Positions 15,806 to 25,592 of a DNA stretch of 64,000 bases are shown one piece after another. The notes under the pieces were generated by a model. The model did no database searches and had not been told where the DNA came from. It saw only the letters and a program-made list of their open reading frames with translations. Every line of letters starts with the position of its first letter. Positions within the stretch are counted from its first letter, which is position 1. The translations under genes and the position numbers were made by a program. This DNA is from an uncultured Commensalibacter sp. (GTDB lineage Bacteria > Pseudomonadota > Alphaproteobacteria > Acetobacterales > Acetobacteraceae). The stretch is from contig CALYOP010000001.1 of assembly GCA_945266285.1 (NCBI GenBank), forward strand, positions 248,001-312,000. The letters run 5' to 3'.

Positions 15806-18685
15806 TTAAGCTGTGACGACGTCAATACAACGCAGGCACAATTCTGGATGTTCAGAATTACTTCCAACCTCATCAAGAATCTTCCAACAACGGACGCATT
15901 TTTTACCAGAAGCCAAGGAAACTTTTGGTAAACCATGGGGTTCACCCAATTGATCTTCTTCTTCACAATAAAGCGAAGCTTTACCAGGTTCAATATTGAT
16001 ATCAACCTGTGAAACAATAACCAGTTCCGTCCAATCATAGGAACCAAAATTGGCGGCTTCTTTTTCAGAAAACGGCAATTCTACGGCTGCTTGCAAAGAA
16101 GATTTAATCATTCCTTCGCGGCGGGCCGTTTCAATTTCTGTGGTAATCACTCTACGAATAGCACGTAATTTCACCCATTGCTCACCTAAAGTAGGATTAA
16201 ACCATTCTTTTGGAATATGGGGAAATTCTTGTAAGTGAACGCTGCTTTCTTCTCCAAATCTTGCCATCCATGCTTCTTCAGCAGTAAAGCAAAGCACTGG
16301 TGCTAACCAATTACATAAACAACGGTGCAAAATATCTAAAATTGTGCGGACTGCACGACGACGCTGATTATTTACAGCATCACAATACAAAGTATCCTTA
16401 CGGATATCAAAATAGAAAGCAGAAAGATCATTCGTGCAGAAATAATGCAAAGCAGGATAAACCCCAACCCATTCATGGGTTTGTATTGCTTTCTGCATCA
16501 TTTGATCCAACTCATATAGTCGATGCAATAGCCATTGTTCCAACTCAGGAAGTTCATGGTATTCTAGCTTTTCTACTTCGCTAAAACCTTCTAATCCGCC
16601 AAGTAACCAACGTAATGTATTGCGCAAACGACGATAAAGTTCGCTTTGTTGCTTAAGAATTTCTGGGCCAATCCGCAAATCTTCATTCGTATCGGAATTC
16701 AAAACCCAAAGCCGTAGAATATCAGCACCATAAGTATTATTTACATCCTGAGGTGCTACGACATTCCCCAATGATTTGGACATTTTTCGTCCTTGTTCGT
16801 CCATTACAAAACCATTGGTGACAAGTGTTTTAAAAGGCGCAACCCCACGCGAACCAATACTTTCCAGTAAAGAAGATTGAAACCATCCTCGATGTTGATC
16901 TGACCCTTCAAGGTAAACATCAGCTGGAAATTTTAATTCAGGTTTCTTTAAAACAAAGGCATGGGTCGAACCGCTTTCGAACCAAACATCAACAATATCA
17001 AAGATCTGTTCATAATCATCAGCATTATATTGATCACCCAAAAAGCGTGAAGCAGGTGAATTATACCATGCATCTGCCCCATCTCTTTTAAAGGATTCAA
17101 CAATCCGGTTCATGACGACGGCATCTCTTAATACTTCACGCGTGGTTTTATGAACAAAAACAGCAATAGGGACACCCCATGCACGTTGGCGACTAATACA
17201 CCAATCCGGCCGTGTTGTTACCATACTGGTCAATCGATTTCGCATCTGTGCAGGCACAAAATTAACATCCTGTAAAGCGGCCAATGCTTTTTTACGAATA
17301 TCGGTTTCACCATCCATACGGATAAACCATTGTGGTGTTGCACGATAAATTACCGGAGCCCGAGATCGCCATGAATGCGGATAAGAGTGAACCAATTTTG
17401 ATTGTGCCAGTAAACCTGTAAAGGCAATTCCATTTTCCTGCGCCATTTCACGTGCTTTGTTTAAAGCTTCGCATACGGGAGCGGTGGCTTTAAAAACGTG
17501 AATTCCAGCAAATAATGGAACATTATCAGCATAACAACCGTCATCTTTAACCATTTCGGTTACACCGATATTATGTTGCTGACATAAATAAAAATCGTCT
17601 TCACCATGCGCAGGTGCACAATGTACCAAACCGGTTCCTGCTTCAGTCGTTACGAATTCACCAGCTAAAAGCGGAACTTCAATATCATAACCTTGACCAC
17701 GCAATGGATGTCCAGCAATTACCCCAGCTAACGCGCGACCCGGCATAGAAGATAAAATTTTATATTGCGTAATTCCCACTTGATCACAGAATGTAGAAAC
17801 CAAATCCTCAGCGATCAAAAAACGTGCACCTGGGTAAACTTTTGATTCATCAATAACTTGTTCAACAAATAATACTTGATAAACAATATTTTCCCCATAT
17901 GCGATCGCACGATTAGCAGGTATCGTCCAAGGTGTTGTTGTCCAAATAACCGCAGAAACATCTTTTAGAGACTGCGTTGGTGTTGTGTCTTTGATGATAG
18001 GAAAGGCAACAAAAATCGTATCAGAAGTATGATCATGATATTCAATTTCTGCTTCGGCCAAAGCAGTCTTTTCAACGGGGCTCCACATAACTGGACGCAA
18101 TCCTCGATAAAGACTACCATTTAATAGAAATTTACCAATTTCTTCGACGATTGCTGCTTCTGAAGAAAAATCCATCGTTGCATAACGATGTTCCCAATCT
18201 CCTTGAACACCAAGACGTTGGAATTCATCCGATTGTATCGTTAACCAATGTTTGGCGTAATTTCTGCATTCTGCACGGAATTGTAGAACTGGTATGGAAT
18301 CTTTGTTTTTTCCTTGTTTACGATAATTTTCTTCAACACGCCATTCAATCGGCAAGCCATGACAATCCCATCCAGGAACATAGTGAACAACCTGCCCCGC
18401 CATACGTTGTGACCGGTTAATAACATCTTTCATAACTTTGTTTAACGCATGACCAATGTGTAAATTACCGTTGGCATAAGGCGGACCATCATGCAATGTA
18501 AAAACAGATCGGCCTTCTGCCAATCTTTCTTTTCCCTGTTTCTCAATGGCCTTATCTAAACCAATCTTTTTCCAATGTTCTAAAATTTCTGGTTCTTTTT
18601 TGGGTAAACCGCCACGCATAGGAAAAGCAGTTTTGGGAAGAAATACGGTATCACGATAAAGATCGTTGGAATTGGATTCAGCCAT
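15806..18685 (-). CDS. ileS: Isoleucyl-tRNA synthetase
   Basis: 959 residues; class I synthetase charging tRNA-Ile. HIGH box at residues 76-79 (ANGNLHIGHA), KMSKS at about residue 634, the WSPVEKTALAEAE editing-insertion lead-in, WTTTPWTIPANRA of the CP1 editing domain, and a C-terminal zinc finger with CVRC and CLRC pairs. Length and zinc finger fit the bacterial type. No T-box leader is visible upstream. ribF lies upstream (about 100 bases) and lspA ten bases downstream, the common ribF-ileS-lspA order. Confidence 0.95.
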   Translation of the reverse strand: MAESNSNDLYRDTVFLPKTAFPMRGGLPKKEPEILEHWKKIGLDKAIEKQGKERLAEGRSVFTLHDGPPYANGNLHIGHALNKVMKDVINRSQRMAGQVVHYVPGWDCHGLPIEWRVEENYRKQGKNKDSIPVLQFRAECRNYAKHWLTIQSDEFQRLGVQGDWEHRYATMDFSSEAAIVEEIGKFLLNGSLYRGLRPVMWSPVEKTALAEAEIEYHDHTSDTIFVAFPIIKDTTPTQSLKDVSAVIWTTTPWTIPANRAIAYGENIVYQVLFVEQVIDESKVYPGARFLIAEDLVSTFCDQVGITQYKILSSMPGRALAGVIAGHPLRGQGYDIEVPLLAGEFVTTEAGTGLVHCAPAHGEDDFYLCQQHNIGVTEMVKDDGCYADNVPLFAGIHVFKATAPVCEALNKAREMAQENGIAFTGLLAQSKLVHSYPHSWRSRAPVIYRATPQWFIRMDGETDIRKKALAALQDVNFVPAQMRNRLTSMVTTRPDWCISRQRAWGVPIAVFVHKTTREVLRDAVVMNRIVESFKRDGADAWYNSPASRFLGDQYNADDYEQIFDIVDVWFESGSTHAFVLKKPELKFPADVYLEGSDQHRGWFQSSLLESIGSRGVAPFKTLVTNGFVMDEQGRKMSKSLGNVVAPQDVNNTYGADILRLWVLNSDTNEDLRIGPEILKQQSELYRRLRNTLRWLLGGLEGFSEVEKLEYHELPELEQWLLHRLYELDQMMQKAIQTHEWVGVYPALHYFCTNDLSAFYFDIRKDTLYCDAVNNQRRRAVRTILDILHRCLCNWLAPVLCFTAEEAWMARFGEESSVHLQEFPHIPKEWFNPTLGEQWVKLRAIRRVITTEIETARREGMIKSSLQAAVELPFSEKEAANFGSYDWTELVIVSQVDINIEPGKASLYCEEEDQLGEPHGLPKVSLASGKKCVRCWKILDEVGSNSEHPELCLRCIDVVTA

Positions 18686-18786
18686 GATTTAATACTATCT
18701 AAGGAAAATTTCTAATAAAACAAACGAAATAAAAACTTTATTCAAAGGTAAGCTTTTTTTCAAAGCATTTTTCAAAATAAACGCAA

Positions 18787-19737
18787 TTATCCTACAATAT
18801 TTATTTGATTTTCTATTGAAAAATATTGTTTTGCCATTTTTACGTCTTGTCTAATCTGGTTTGTCAATGCTTCCAAATCTGAAAAACGTTGTTCTGGACG
18901 GAGAAAATGGTGCAACTCGACCTTGATTTCCTGCCCATAAATATTCTGATCAAAATCAAAAATAAATACTTCAAGACGGCTGGTTGGAATATTATTTACT
19001 GTTGGTCGGTAACCAATATTCCCTACCCCTTGATATATTTTTCCTGATGGTAACGTTATTCTAACAGCATAAACACCACGCATAGGTTCCAGATGATCCG
19101 CCAAATCGATATTGGCTGTCGGAAAGCCAATGGTTCTACCCCGTTGATCGCCATGTTGGACAAAACCTTGAATACTCCATACCCGTCCCAATAATTCCGC
19201 AGCTTGTTCTGGTTTTCCATCGCGTAATAAATGACGGATACGACTAGAAGAAATAACCCCTTGTTCATCCTGCAATGGTTTTTCAGTACTGACTGAAATA
19301 CCTAGTGTTTTCCCTTCGGTTTTCAAAAAATCTGCATTACCCGTCCGATGATAACCAAAAGCGAAATCTTCGCCACAGGTAACATGGCAAATCCCCAATC
19401 GTTTATGAAGGATTTCATGAACAAATTCTTTAGGGCGCTGGGCTGCCAATTGTTTATCGAACTGGATTTGGAAAATATATTGAATACCAGCTTCGGTTAA
19501 AGCAGCCTTTTTTTCATCTTCGTCCGTCAAACGAAAAGGTGGATTTCCTGGAAAGAAAAATTGGCGCGGATGAGGCTCAAAGGTTACGACGGAGAGTGGT
19601 ACATTAGGAAAAGATTCGCGCAATTGGCGAAACAAATAAAGATGCCCCCGATGAACCCCGTCAAAATTACCTAAAGCTGTGGCCGTCCCTCTTACAGAAG
19701 AAGGAATATCTTGTCCGTCTTTATAAATAATGGCCAT
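18787..19737 (-). CDS. ribF: Bifunctional riboflavin kinase / FAD synthetase
   Basis: 316 residues; phosphorylates riboflavin to FMN and adenylates FMN to FAD in the cytosol. The N-terminal nucleotidyltransferase has ALGNFDGVHRGHLYLF and FEPHPRQFF, with the SSSRIRHLL motif near residue 165. The C-terminal flavokinase domain has QRGRTIGFPTANIDL, PMRGVYAV and VGNIGYRPTV, then the conserved LEVFIFDFDQNIYG. Both modules are complete. It stands between tatA and ileS, same strand. No FMN riboswitch was recognised ahead of it. Confidence 0.93.
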   Translation of the reverse strand: MAIIYKDGQDIPSSVRGTATALGNFDGVHRGHLYLFRQLRESFPNVPLSVVTFEPHPRQFFFPGNPPFRLTDEDEKKAALTEAGIQYIFQIQFDKQLAAQRPKEFVHEILHKRLGICHVTCGEDFAFGYHRTGNADFLKTEGKTLGISVSTEKPLQDEQGVISSSRIRHLLRDGKPEQAAELLGRVWSIQGFVQHGDQRGRTIGFPTANIDLADHLEPMRGVYAVRITLPSGKIYQGVGNIGYRPTVNNIPTSRLEVFIFDFDQNIYGQEIKVELHHFLRPEQRFSDLEALTNQIRQDVKMAKQYFSIENQINIVG

Positions 19738-19822
19738 AGAAAACTATATATCTCTGAATGCTGATTGTTCAAAGCCAGAATGAGATGCAAATCTTGTTTT
19801 ATTTTCGCGTAATGCTCAACGA

Positions 19823-20086
19823 TTATTTTTTCACATCCGAAGAGAATGTATCTTTAGGCGCTGTCTCATTAAACGGAACCGAATTATCTTGATTTTGTGG
19901 AGGAGAAATAGGTTTTTGTGCTTTTGTCTCATCGGAATTAGAAGGTTCATCTTCAGCAATATTCTTTTTGAAAACTTTAATCCCTTTGGCAACATCACCC
20001 ATAAGGGTTGTAATTTTTCCGGTACCAAAAACCAGCAAAATAACGACCAGCACAATTAACCAATGCCAAATACTCATACTACCCAT
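19823..20086 (-). CDS. tatA: Twin-arginine translocase subunit TatA
   Basis: 87 residues. One N-terminal membrane helix (about residues 6-22, [15 protein letters not shown]) leads through the FGTGKI hinge to an amphipathic helix [15 protein letters not shown], then an acidic-to-polar disordered tail: the TatA/E layout that forms the folded-protein export channel. Met4 (20077) is an equally possible start. tatB and tatC, usually adjacent in this group, are not in the neighbourhood, so they must be elsewhere. ribF follows 85 bases downstream. Confidence 0.9.
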   Translation of the reverse strand: MGSMSIWHWLIVLVVILLVFGTGKITTLMGDVAKGIKVFKKNIAEDEPSNSDETKAQKPISPPQNQDNSVPFNETAPKDTFSSDVKK

Positions 20087-20222
20087 AACATATCCTCGCC
20101 CGTTTTTAATCTTCTAGAATGGCGCCTAAATTATTGAAAACCATAATCTGAACAGTTTTAACATCCACTGGGGATACCATAATTCGCTTAATAAGGTAAT
20201 GCTATATTTAATTTACCTGTAA

Positions 20223-20693
20223 TCAGGAGCGATCTGCGCTATCGGGCAGAATAAACCCATAGGTTGGATAACGCCGCGCGCCCATCTTTCCCGTAGGTTT
20301 CCACCATACTCTAACTGCTGTCCAATTATTACTTGAAGAAACATCCACAATTGGCACTTTGTGATCGATTTCCTGAGGTTCCCAATTGGCCTGATCAACA
20401 AGAATAGTTCTGGAATCTTTTACCTTTTTAACCACTGAAACATGACCATAAGGCAGGCGCGAAGTAGATCGAAAAACCAAAATGGCACCTTTACTCGGAT
20501 AATTTGATCGCGCATACAAACCTTTTGATTGATTCCACCAGCTACCAGCAGAACCAGAAAGCTTAACCCCTGTTAAAGAACGTGCATAAGGGGCACATTG
20601 TATACGGCCATGAAAACTTTTTCCGCCTCCACCACATGCAACTAATAATAATGGAAGACTTCCGATTAATAGGATTGATCTGCATTTTTTCAT
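20223..20693 (-). CDS. CHAP domain lipoprotein (putative amidase/peptidase)
   Basis: 156 residues from the ATG at 20693; a longer frame would run into recX without a ribosome site and would bury the signal peptide. Lipobox LLVAC gives Cys20, followed by GGGG. The CHAP cysteine-peptidase domain covers the rest: catalytic Cys33 in IQCAPYARS, His84 in YGHVSVV, and a downstream DQANW segment for the third residue. CHAP enzymes cut amide bonds in peptidoglycan or glutathionylspermidine; as a lipoprotein this one probably acts on the wall. It is encoded 40 bases behind recX. Confidence 0.8.
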   Translation of the reverse strand: MKKCRSILLIGSLPLLLVACGGGGKSFHGRIQCAPYARSLTGVKLSGSAGSWWNQSKGLYARSNYPSKGAILVFRSTSRLPYGHVSVVKKVKDSRTILVDQANWEPQEIDHKVPIVDVSSSNNWTAVRVWWKPTGKMGARRYPTYGFILPDSADRS

Positions 20694-20733
20694 TACACAA
20701 CCGTCAATTTCATAATGCCTATTTTTATAATTA

Positions 20734-21324
20734 TTATAACGCTTTGAAATTATAAATGATTTCTTCAGCTTCAGAATGCGATAATTGAAATAATTCACGA
20801 ATTATATTTGATGAAAATCCTGCCCTGATCATTCTCATCTGTGCCTTTCTTTTATCCTCATCGGTTATTTCTTTATTTTGTAATTTGAATGGTCCAATCC
20901 TTCGTTTACGCGCATAGATCAATCCAGCAAATAGTTCCGAATCCGTTCCTGAAACAACTTCCAAGGCTGATTGAATAATGTCCTGATTAACTCCTTTACT
21001 CAATAGCTTTGTCCGAATAGCATTTTTGGAATTTCCTGTTCGGATCAAACTAGATGTTTTTTGTTGTGCATAGGATTCATCATTAACAGCACCGATTTTT
21101 TTCATTTTTTTAATAACATCGGTGATTGAATCCTGTAATCTGTTCACAACATCGTTAATTTCACTTTCATCCATGCCTTGTTTCTTTACGCGCATGACCC
21201 AACGGCGTAATCGGCCTTCCAAAACACGTCTTAATCCAGTTTCTGTATTGCTATAATGTGCAAGATAGGCAATGGCTGCTTCTTCCATCTCTGGTATAGG
21301 GAAACAATCCTTGAGATAGGTCAT
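20734..21324 (-). CDS. recX: RecX family protein
   Basis: 196 residues, all helical and rich in Arg/Lys. The N-terminal pattern AAIAYLAHYSNTETGLRRVLEGRLRRW and later three-helix repeats (SYAQQKTSSLIRTGNSKNAIRTKL, KRKAQMRMIRAGFSSNIIREL) are those of RecX-type proteins, which bind RecA filaments and restrain recombination. recA is not adjacent here. The gene is divergent from argD and leads the long minus-strand block. The family match is good but function in this group is inferred. Confidence 0.78.
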   Translation of the reverse strand: MTYLKDCFPIPEMEEAAIAYLAHYSNTETGLRRVLEGRLRRWVMRVKKQGMDESEINDVVNRLQDSITDVIKKMKKIGAVNDESYAQQKTSSLIRTGNSKNAIRTKLLSKGVNQDIIQSALEVVSGTDSELFAGLIYARKRRIGPFKLQNKEITDEDKRKAQMRMIRAGFSSNIIRELFQLSHSEAEEIIYNFKAL

Positions 21325-21385
21325 TATCTATTGTTCTCCAGATTTGATCATAAATCTAACAAATACATATTCCTTTAAGATTCAA

Positions 21386-21417
21386 TTGACTTTCCATATC
21401 ACATAACGCAGTATAAT
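21386..21417 (+). promoter_or_regulatory. Possible argD promoter
   Basis: TATAAT at 21412-21417 is a perfect -10 box 37 bases before argD; TTGACT at 21386-21391 is the best -35 but the 20-base spacer is long. Weak call. Confidence 0.3.
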
Positions 21418-21453
21418 CGCTTTCTTTAATTATTAGAATATATTGAAATTACG

Positions 21454-22659
21454 ATGATTTCTGCTTTAATGCCCACTTATAATCGCACAAACCTTGCTTT
21501 TAAAAAAGGAAAAGGTGTTTGGCTTTATACGGAGGATGGAAAAGAATTTCTCGATTTTGGTGCAGGAATTGCAACATCTGCGGTTGGACATAATCATTCT
21601 CATTTGATTGAAACAATCATAGATCAAGCAAAACATGTTATCCATGTCTCGAACCTTTACCGTATCCCACAAGCAGAAAGACTAGCTCAGCGATTTGTCG
21701 AAATATCATTTGCCGATAGCGTATTCTTTTGTAACTCTGGTGCAGAAGCTAATGAAGGATTAATTAAGGCCATTCGCCGTGCACAGAATAGAAATGGTCA
21801 TCCTGAACGAACTTCTATTTTATGCTTTAATCATGCTTTTCATGGGCGCACCCTAGCGACTTTATCGGCTACAGGAAATCCGAAATATCTTGACGGTTTT
21901 GGTTCCCCTGTTCCAGGATTTGACCATGTTGAATTAGGTAATATTGATCTTGTTCGCCAAGCCATCAATGAAAAAACTGCTGGCATTCTTCTTGAACCTA
22001 TTCAAGGTGAAAGTGGTGTCAATGTCGTTCCTGATGAATTCCTTAGGGAATTAAGGTCACTTTGTGACGAAAAAGGTATTTATCTTGGTTTTGACGAAGT
22101 TCAAAGTGGTATGGGTCGGACAGGAAAATTATTCGCCCATGAATGGAGCGGCGTAAAACCCGACATTATTTCTGTAGCAAAAGGTATTGCTGGTGGTGTT
22201 CCTATGGGGGCTATTCTTGCTAAAGAAAGCATCGCCAAACACTTAACCGCAGGAAGTCATGGATCAACCTTTGGTGGAAATCCACTTGCCTGTGCGTCAG
22301 GTAATGCAGTTCTGGATATTGTTTTAGAACCTAATTTTTTGAATAATGTTGTTGAAAAAGGCCATTTACTTTTCACAGCATTACAAAATTTGGTTCAAAC
22401 CTACCCTGATGTTTTTGAAACGGTTCGAGGCCGAGGATTAATATTGGGGATCAAAGGGAAACTACCCGCAGCTGAAATTCAGAATGCAGCTTTATACGAA
22501 AACTTATTAACGGTTACGGCTGGTGGTAATGTGATTCGAATTGTCCCACCTTTAATTGTCTCCAACGAAGAATGTCTTGAGGGTGTCCGACGCCTCGCTG
22601 CAGCAGCTGAAAAACTAACCGCTTCTTTAAAAAATTCAAAAGTGAAGGCAACATTATGA
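21454..22659 (+). CDS. argD: Acetylornithine aminotransferase
   Basis: 401 residues; PLP enzyme converting N-acetylglutamate semialdehyde to N-acetylornithine in arginine synthesis (and possibly succinyl-diaminopimelate transamination in lysine synthesis). FFCNSGAEANE, FDEVQSGMGRTG and the PLP lysine Lys243 in SVAKGIAGGVPMG are intact; GSTFGGNPLA near residue 270 closes the class-III aminotransferase signature. It overlaps argF by four bases (ATGA), so translation is coupled. Confidence 0.93.
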   Translation: MISALMPTYNRTNLAFKKGKGVWLYTEDGKEFLDFGAGIATSAVGHNHSHLIETIIDQAKHVIHVSNLYRIPQAERLAQRFVEISFADSVFFCNSGAEANEGLIKAIRRAQNRNGHPERTSILCFNHAFHGRTLATLSATGNPKYLDGFGSPVPGFDHVELGNIDLVRQAINEKTAGILLEPIQGESGVNVVPDEFLRELRSLCDEKGIYLGFDEVQSGMGRTGKLFAHEWSGVKPDIISVAKGIAGGVPMGAILAKESIAKHLTAGSHGSTFGGNPLACASGNAVLDIVLEPNFLNNVVEKGHLLFTALQNLVQTYPDVFETVRGRGLILGIKGKLPAAEIQNAALYENLLTVTAGGNVIRIVPPLIVSNEECLEGVRRLAAAAEKLTASLKNSKVKATL

Positions 22660-23636
22660 ACGCCCACTTCTCCGCTTCTTCAACAGGAAATATCAAGCAT
22701 TTCCTGAATATCAGTGATTTAGATAGTGCGACTTTACGCGATATTATTACCCTTGCCAAAAATATGAAGGCTATGCAGGAAAACCGGAAATTTCCGCTTC
22801 ACCCTGCAGAACCAATCAAGGGACGTATGGTTGCTCTTATTTTTTCTAAACCTTCAACCCGTACGCGTGTTTCTTTCGAAGTTGGTGTTAAACAATTGGG
22901 CGGTAGTGCAATTGTTCTTTCAACCCATGAAATGCAAATTGGGCGTGGTGAAACCATTCAAGATACTGCACGTGTTCTTTCGCGTTTTGTTGATGCAATT
23001 GTTTTACGCACGGGTAGTAATGACGATTTGCTAGAATTGGCACATTGGAGTTCAGTACCTGTGATTAATGGCCTGACTCCTTTTTCACATCCTTCGCAAG
23101 TTATGGCCGATATTATAACTTTTGAAGAACATTTAGGGCCGATTAAAGGTCGTACCATTGCTTGGGTTGGTGACGGTAATAACGTTGCAAATTCGTTGAT
23201 TGAAGCTGCGGCTCAATTCGAATTTAAAATTCGCCTAGCTACACCTGAAACGCTAATGCCTTCTGAAAAAGTTCTTCAATGGGCGAAAAATAAAGGTGCC
23301 GATATTCTCTTAACCTGCAATCCAAAAGAAGCTGTTTCTGGTGCTGATTGTGTAGTAACAGATACTTGGGTAAGTATGTCCGATGATGATCCTGAAAAAA
23401 GATTGAAAATCTTGGAACCTTATCGCGTCAATCAAGCGTTAATGGCGTTAGCGGCTCCCAATGCGATTTTTATGCATTGTCTTCCTGCACATGTCGGTGA
23501 AGAAGTTACAAAAGATGTTTTTGAAAGCGCTCGTTCCGTCGTATTTGATGAAGCGGAAAATCGTCTTCATGCTCATAAGGCTATGTTGATTTGGTGTATG
23601 ATGGGCGATAATTGGCGTCAATATGGCGAACGATAA
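22656..23636 (+). CDS. argF: Ornithine carbamoyltransferase
   Basis: 326 residues; makes citrulline from ornithine and carbamoyl phosphate. The carbamoyl-phosphate loop KPSTRTR (residues 65-71), the HPSQVMADI motif and the ornithine loop MHCLPAHVGEE are all present. The start overlaps the argD stop by four bases. A hairpin 33 bases after its stop ends the argDF transcript before hslO. Confidence 0.95.
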   Translation: MNAHFSASSTGNIKHFLNISDLDSATLRDIITLAKNMKAMQENRKFPLHPAEPIKGRMVALIFSKPSTRTRVSFEVGVKQLGGSAIVLSTHEMQIGRGETIQDTARVLSRFVDAIVLRTGSNDDLLELAHWSSVPVINGLTPFSHPSQVMADIITFEEHLGPIKGRTIAWVGDGNNVANSLIEAAAQFEFKIRLATPETLMPSEKVLQWAKNKGADILLTCNPKEAVSGADCVVTDTWVSMSDDDPEKRLKILEPYRVNQALMALAAPNAIFMHCLPAHVGEEVTKDVFESARSVVFDEAENRLHAHKAMLIWCMMGDNWRQYGER

Positions 23637-23668
23637 AATAACATTTTCAAGTTTTGGTTTTATTTGTT

Positions 23669-23697
23669 ACCCTGTCGAGACAAAATCCTGACAGGGT
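23669..23697 (+). terminator. Terminator after argF
   Basis: ACCCTGTC (23669-23676) pairs perfectly with GACAGGGT (23690-23697), 13-base loop, followed by TATTTATTTAA. Confidence 0.65.
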
Positions 23698-23720
23698 TAT
23701 TTATTTAAAAGCAATTATTC

Positions 23721-24638
23721 ATGTCTGAAATAAATACAAATTCTGATCGTCCTAACGTTCCCGACATTACCATTCCACAAGGAATAACCCCTTTCTTTTT
23801 TGCAGCGGCACGCGGAAGAATTGCAAGATTAGGTCCACTAACAGATAATTTGATCAAACGTCATCAATATCCTACTGCAATTTCAATACTGGGCGGTGAA
23901 GCATTAACGTTGGTTGCGTTACTTGCTTCGGCACTGAAATTTGAAGGGTCGTTTTCCTTACAAATTAAGGGCGATGGCGCAATTTCGCTGCTTGTTGCTG
24001 ATTGTACCCATAATGGTGCTTTACGTTTTTATATTCGCTACAATGAAGAAGCATTACAAAAATTACCTACGCATGCTTCTGCAAAAACGTTATTTGGTAA
24101 TGGTATTTTCGCATTAACCGTTGATCAAGGGGATAATCAAGATCGTTATCAAGGTATGGTTGAAATCGCTGGTGAAACGCTTGCGGATATGGCCACTCAT
24201 TATTTTACAAGCAGCGAACAGCTACCTTGTTGGATTTATCTAACAACACAATATACTCCTTCGGGCTGGCGTGCTGCAGGAATGATCTTGGAAAAAATTG
24301 CTATGGCATCAAATGATCCAATTCCAACTGAAATAGCACAAGAAAGCTGGAATACTCTGACGGCTTTGGCAACAACAATAACCGCTCAAGAAATACTTGA
24401 TGAAACGCTTAGTGAAAAAACACTTATTCATCGTTTATTTCACGAAGAAAATCCCGTTATCGGGGAAGCAAAACCTCTGTCTTATGGGTGTCGTTGTTCA
24501 CGTTCACGTTTAATGAATGTGTTAAAAAACTTCAACACCGATGATATAGAAAGCATGGTTGAAGATGGAAAAATTACAATGAAATGTGAATTTTGTTGCT
24601 ATGAATTTGTATTCAACAAAGAAGAAATTTCTTTGTGA
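23721..24638 (+). CDS. hslO: Redox-regulated chaperone Hsp33
   Basis: 305 residues; a cytosolic holdase switched on by oxidation. The C-terminal zinc centre is visible as Cys-Arg-Cys (YGCRCSR) and Cys-x2-Cys (MKCEFCCYEF), with an extra adjacent cysteine. The N-terminal part carries the family pattern ILGGEALTLVALLASALKFEGSF and a GDGAISLLVADC core. argD-argF-hslO is a recurring alphaproteobacterial order; a hairpin separates hslO from argF, so it is probably expressed separately or by read-through. Confidence 0.92.
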   Translation: MSEINTNSDRPNVPDITIPQGITPFFFAAARGRIARLGPLTDNLIKRHQYPTAISILGGEALTLVALLASALKFEGSFSLQIKGDGAISLLVADCTHNGALRFYIRYNEEALQKLPTHASAKTLFGNGIFALTVDQGDNQDRYQGMVEIAGETLADMATHYFTSSEQLPCWIYLTTQYTPSGWRAAGMILEKIAMASNDPIPTEIAQESWNTLTALATTITAQEILDETLSEKTLIHRLFHEENPVIGEAKPLSYGCRCSRSRLMNVLKNFNTDDIESMVEDGKITMKCEFCCYEFVFNKEEISL

Positions 24639-24650
24639 ACGGCTTTTTCT

Positions 24651-24681
24651 TTGACATGGTCTCGCTTATTATTTGTATATT
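24651..24681 (+). promoter_or_regulatory. Possible promoter of the lipoprotein gene at 24729
   Basis: Perfect -35 TTGACA at 24651-24656 and TATATT at 24676-24681, spacer 19 bases, in the gap behind hslO. Confidence 0.35.
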
Positions 24682-24728
24682 GAGCTATTATACTTGTTGT
24701 TTCCACAATATCACCAAAGGTAGCAATT

Positions 24729-25592
24729 ATGTTTTCGTTTAGCTCTAGGAAACCTTCTTTTCGGTTTAATTTTCTGGCGTCAGCCTTTCTTACAATAACT
24801 CCATTAGTAACTTTAACCAATTGTGCCAGTAATGACAGCAAAGAATTTGCGCCTCTGGAATATGATTACCTTAATCCAATTAACTTTAATATCGCGCAAA
24901 TTACTATTCAAAATCCGGCTCTGACTCCAACAGAACCAAACGATATTGCTAATCGGTCACCAACACCTCCTGCCGTTGCTTTACAAAATATGGCTCAAAA
25001 TCGTTTAAAAGCTATGGGAAGTAGTGGTTATGCAGTTTTCACAATTGATCGCGCTACGATTGAAGACCAAGCAGATTCAGAATTAGTCGGACGTATGGAA
25101 GCTCATATGGATATTTATAATGCTTCCAACCAAAAAACTGGATCAATCCGTGCAGCAATTAAGCACGAAATGCAACCCAACAAATCTAAGGGTGATGTCG
25201 ATAGCAAAGCCAATCTCTATACAATGACGCAATTTATGATGCAGGATATGAATGTTGAGTTAGAATTTCAGATCCGAAAACATCTAAGTGCTTATTTGGT
25301 CGATGCAACTGGCACCCCTATTTCTGGTGCAATTCAAACTCAAGATCTTTCTTCACCAACAAAAAGTAATGATGTGAACGCTTCACTACCAAAATCAGCA
25401 ACGCCATCATCAACACCGGCAGCTTCGGATGAGGATCTTAGTGCTATTTTCCCAACAGGTGATGGGAATAACGAGGCTACGACATCATCAAAAACCAAAT
25501 CAACGACGAATAACTCAGCATCAGAACAGAAATCTTTGCCAACAGGCACATTAGGTACTTTACCGGTTTCTGCAACACCTTCAGGATATTAA
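24729..25592 (+). CDS. Hypothetical lipoprotein-like exported protein
   Basis: 287 residues. A basic N-terminus and hydrophobic segment end at TLTNC (Cys32), a plausible though imperfect lipobox because Asn at -1 is unusual. Residues about 40-180 form a mixed domain (NFNIAQITIQNPAL, LKAMGSSGYAVFTIDRATIEDQ, ELVGRMEAHMDIYN) that I recognise only as an alphaproteobacterial hypothetical family. The C-terminal third is Ser/Thr/Ala-rich low complexity. Its last 12 bases overlap the end of the convergent lutC gene. Function unknown. Confidence 0.65.
   Translation: MFSFSSRKPSFRFNFLASAFLTITPLVTLTNCASNDSKEFAPLEYDYLNPINFNIAQITIQNPALTPTEPNDIANRSPTPPAVALQNMAQNRLKAMGSSGYAVFTIDRATIEDQADSELVGRMEAHMDIYNASNQKTGSIRAAIKHEMQPNKSKGDVDSKANLYTMTQFMMQDMNVELEFQIRKHLSAYLVDATGTPISGAIQTQDLSSPTKSNDVNASLPKSATPSSTPAASDEDLSAIFPTGDGNNEATTSSKTKSTTNNSASEQKSLPTGTLGTLPVSATPSGY

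Noticed and set aside
20694..20798. 35-residue N-terminal extension of the CHAP protein overlapping recX
   Set aside because: It would bury the lipoprotein signal and has no ribosome site; the ATG at 20693 is preferred.
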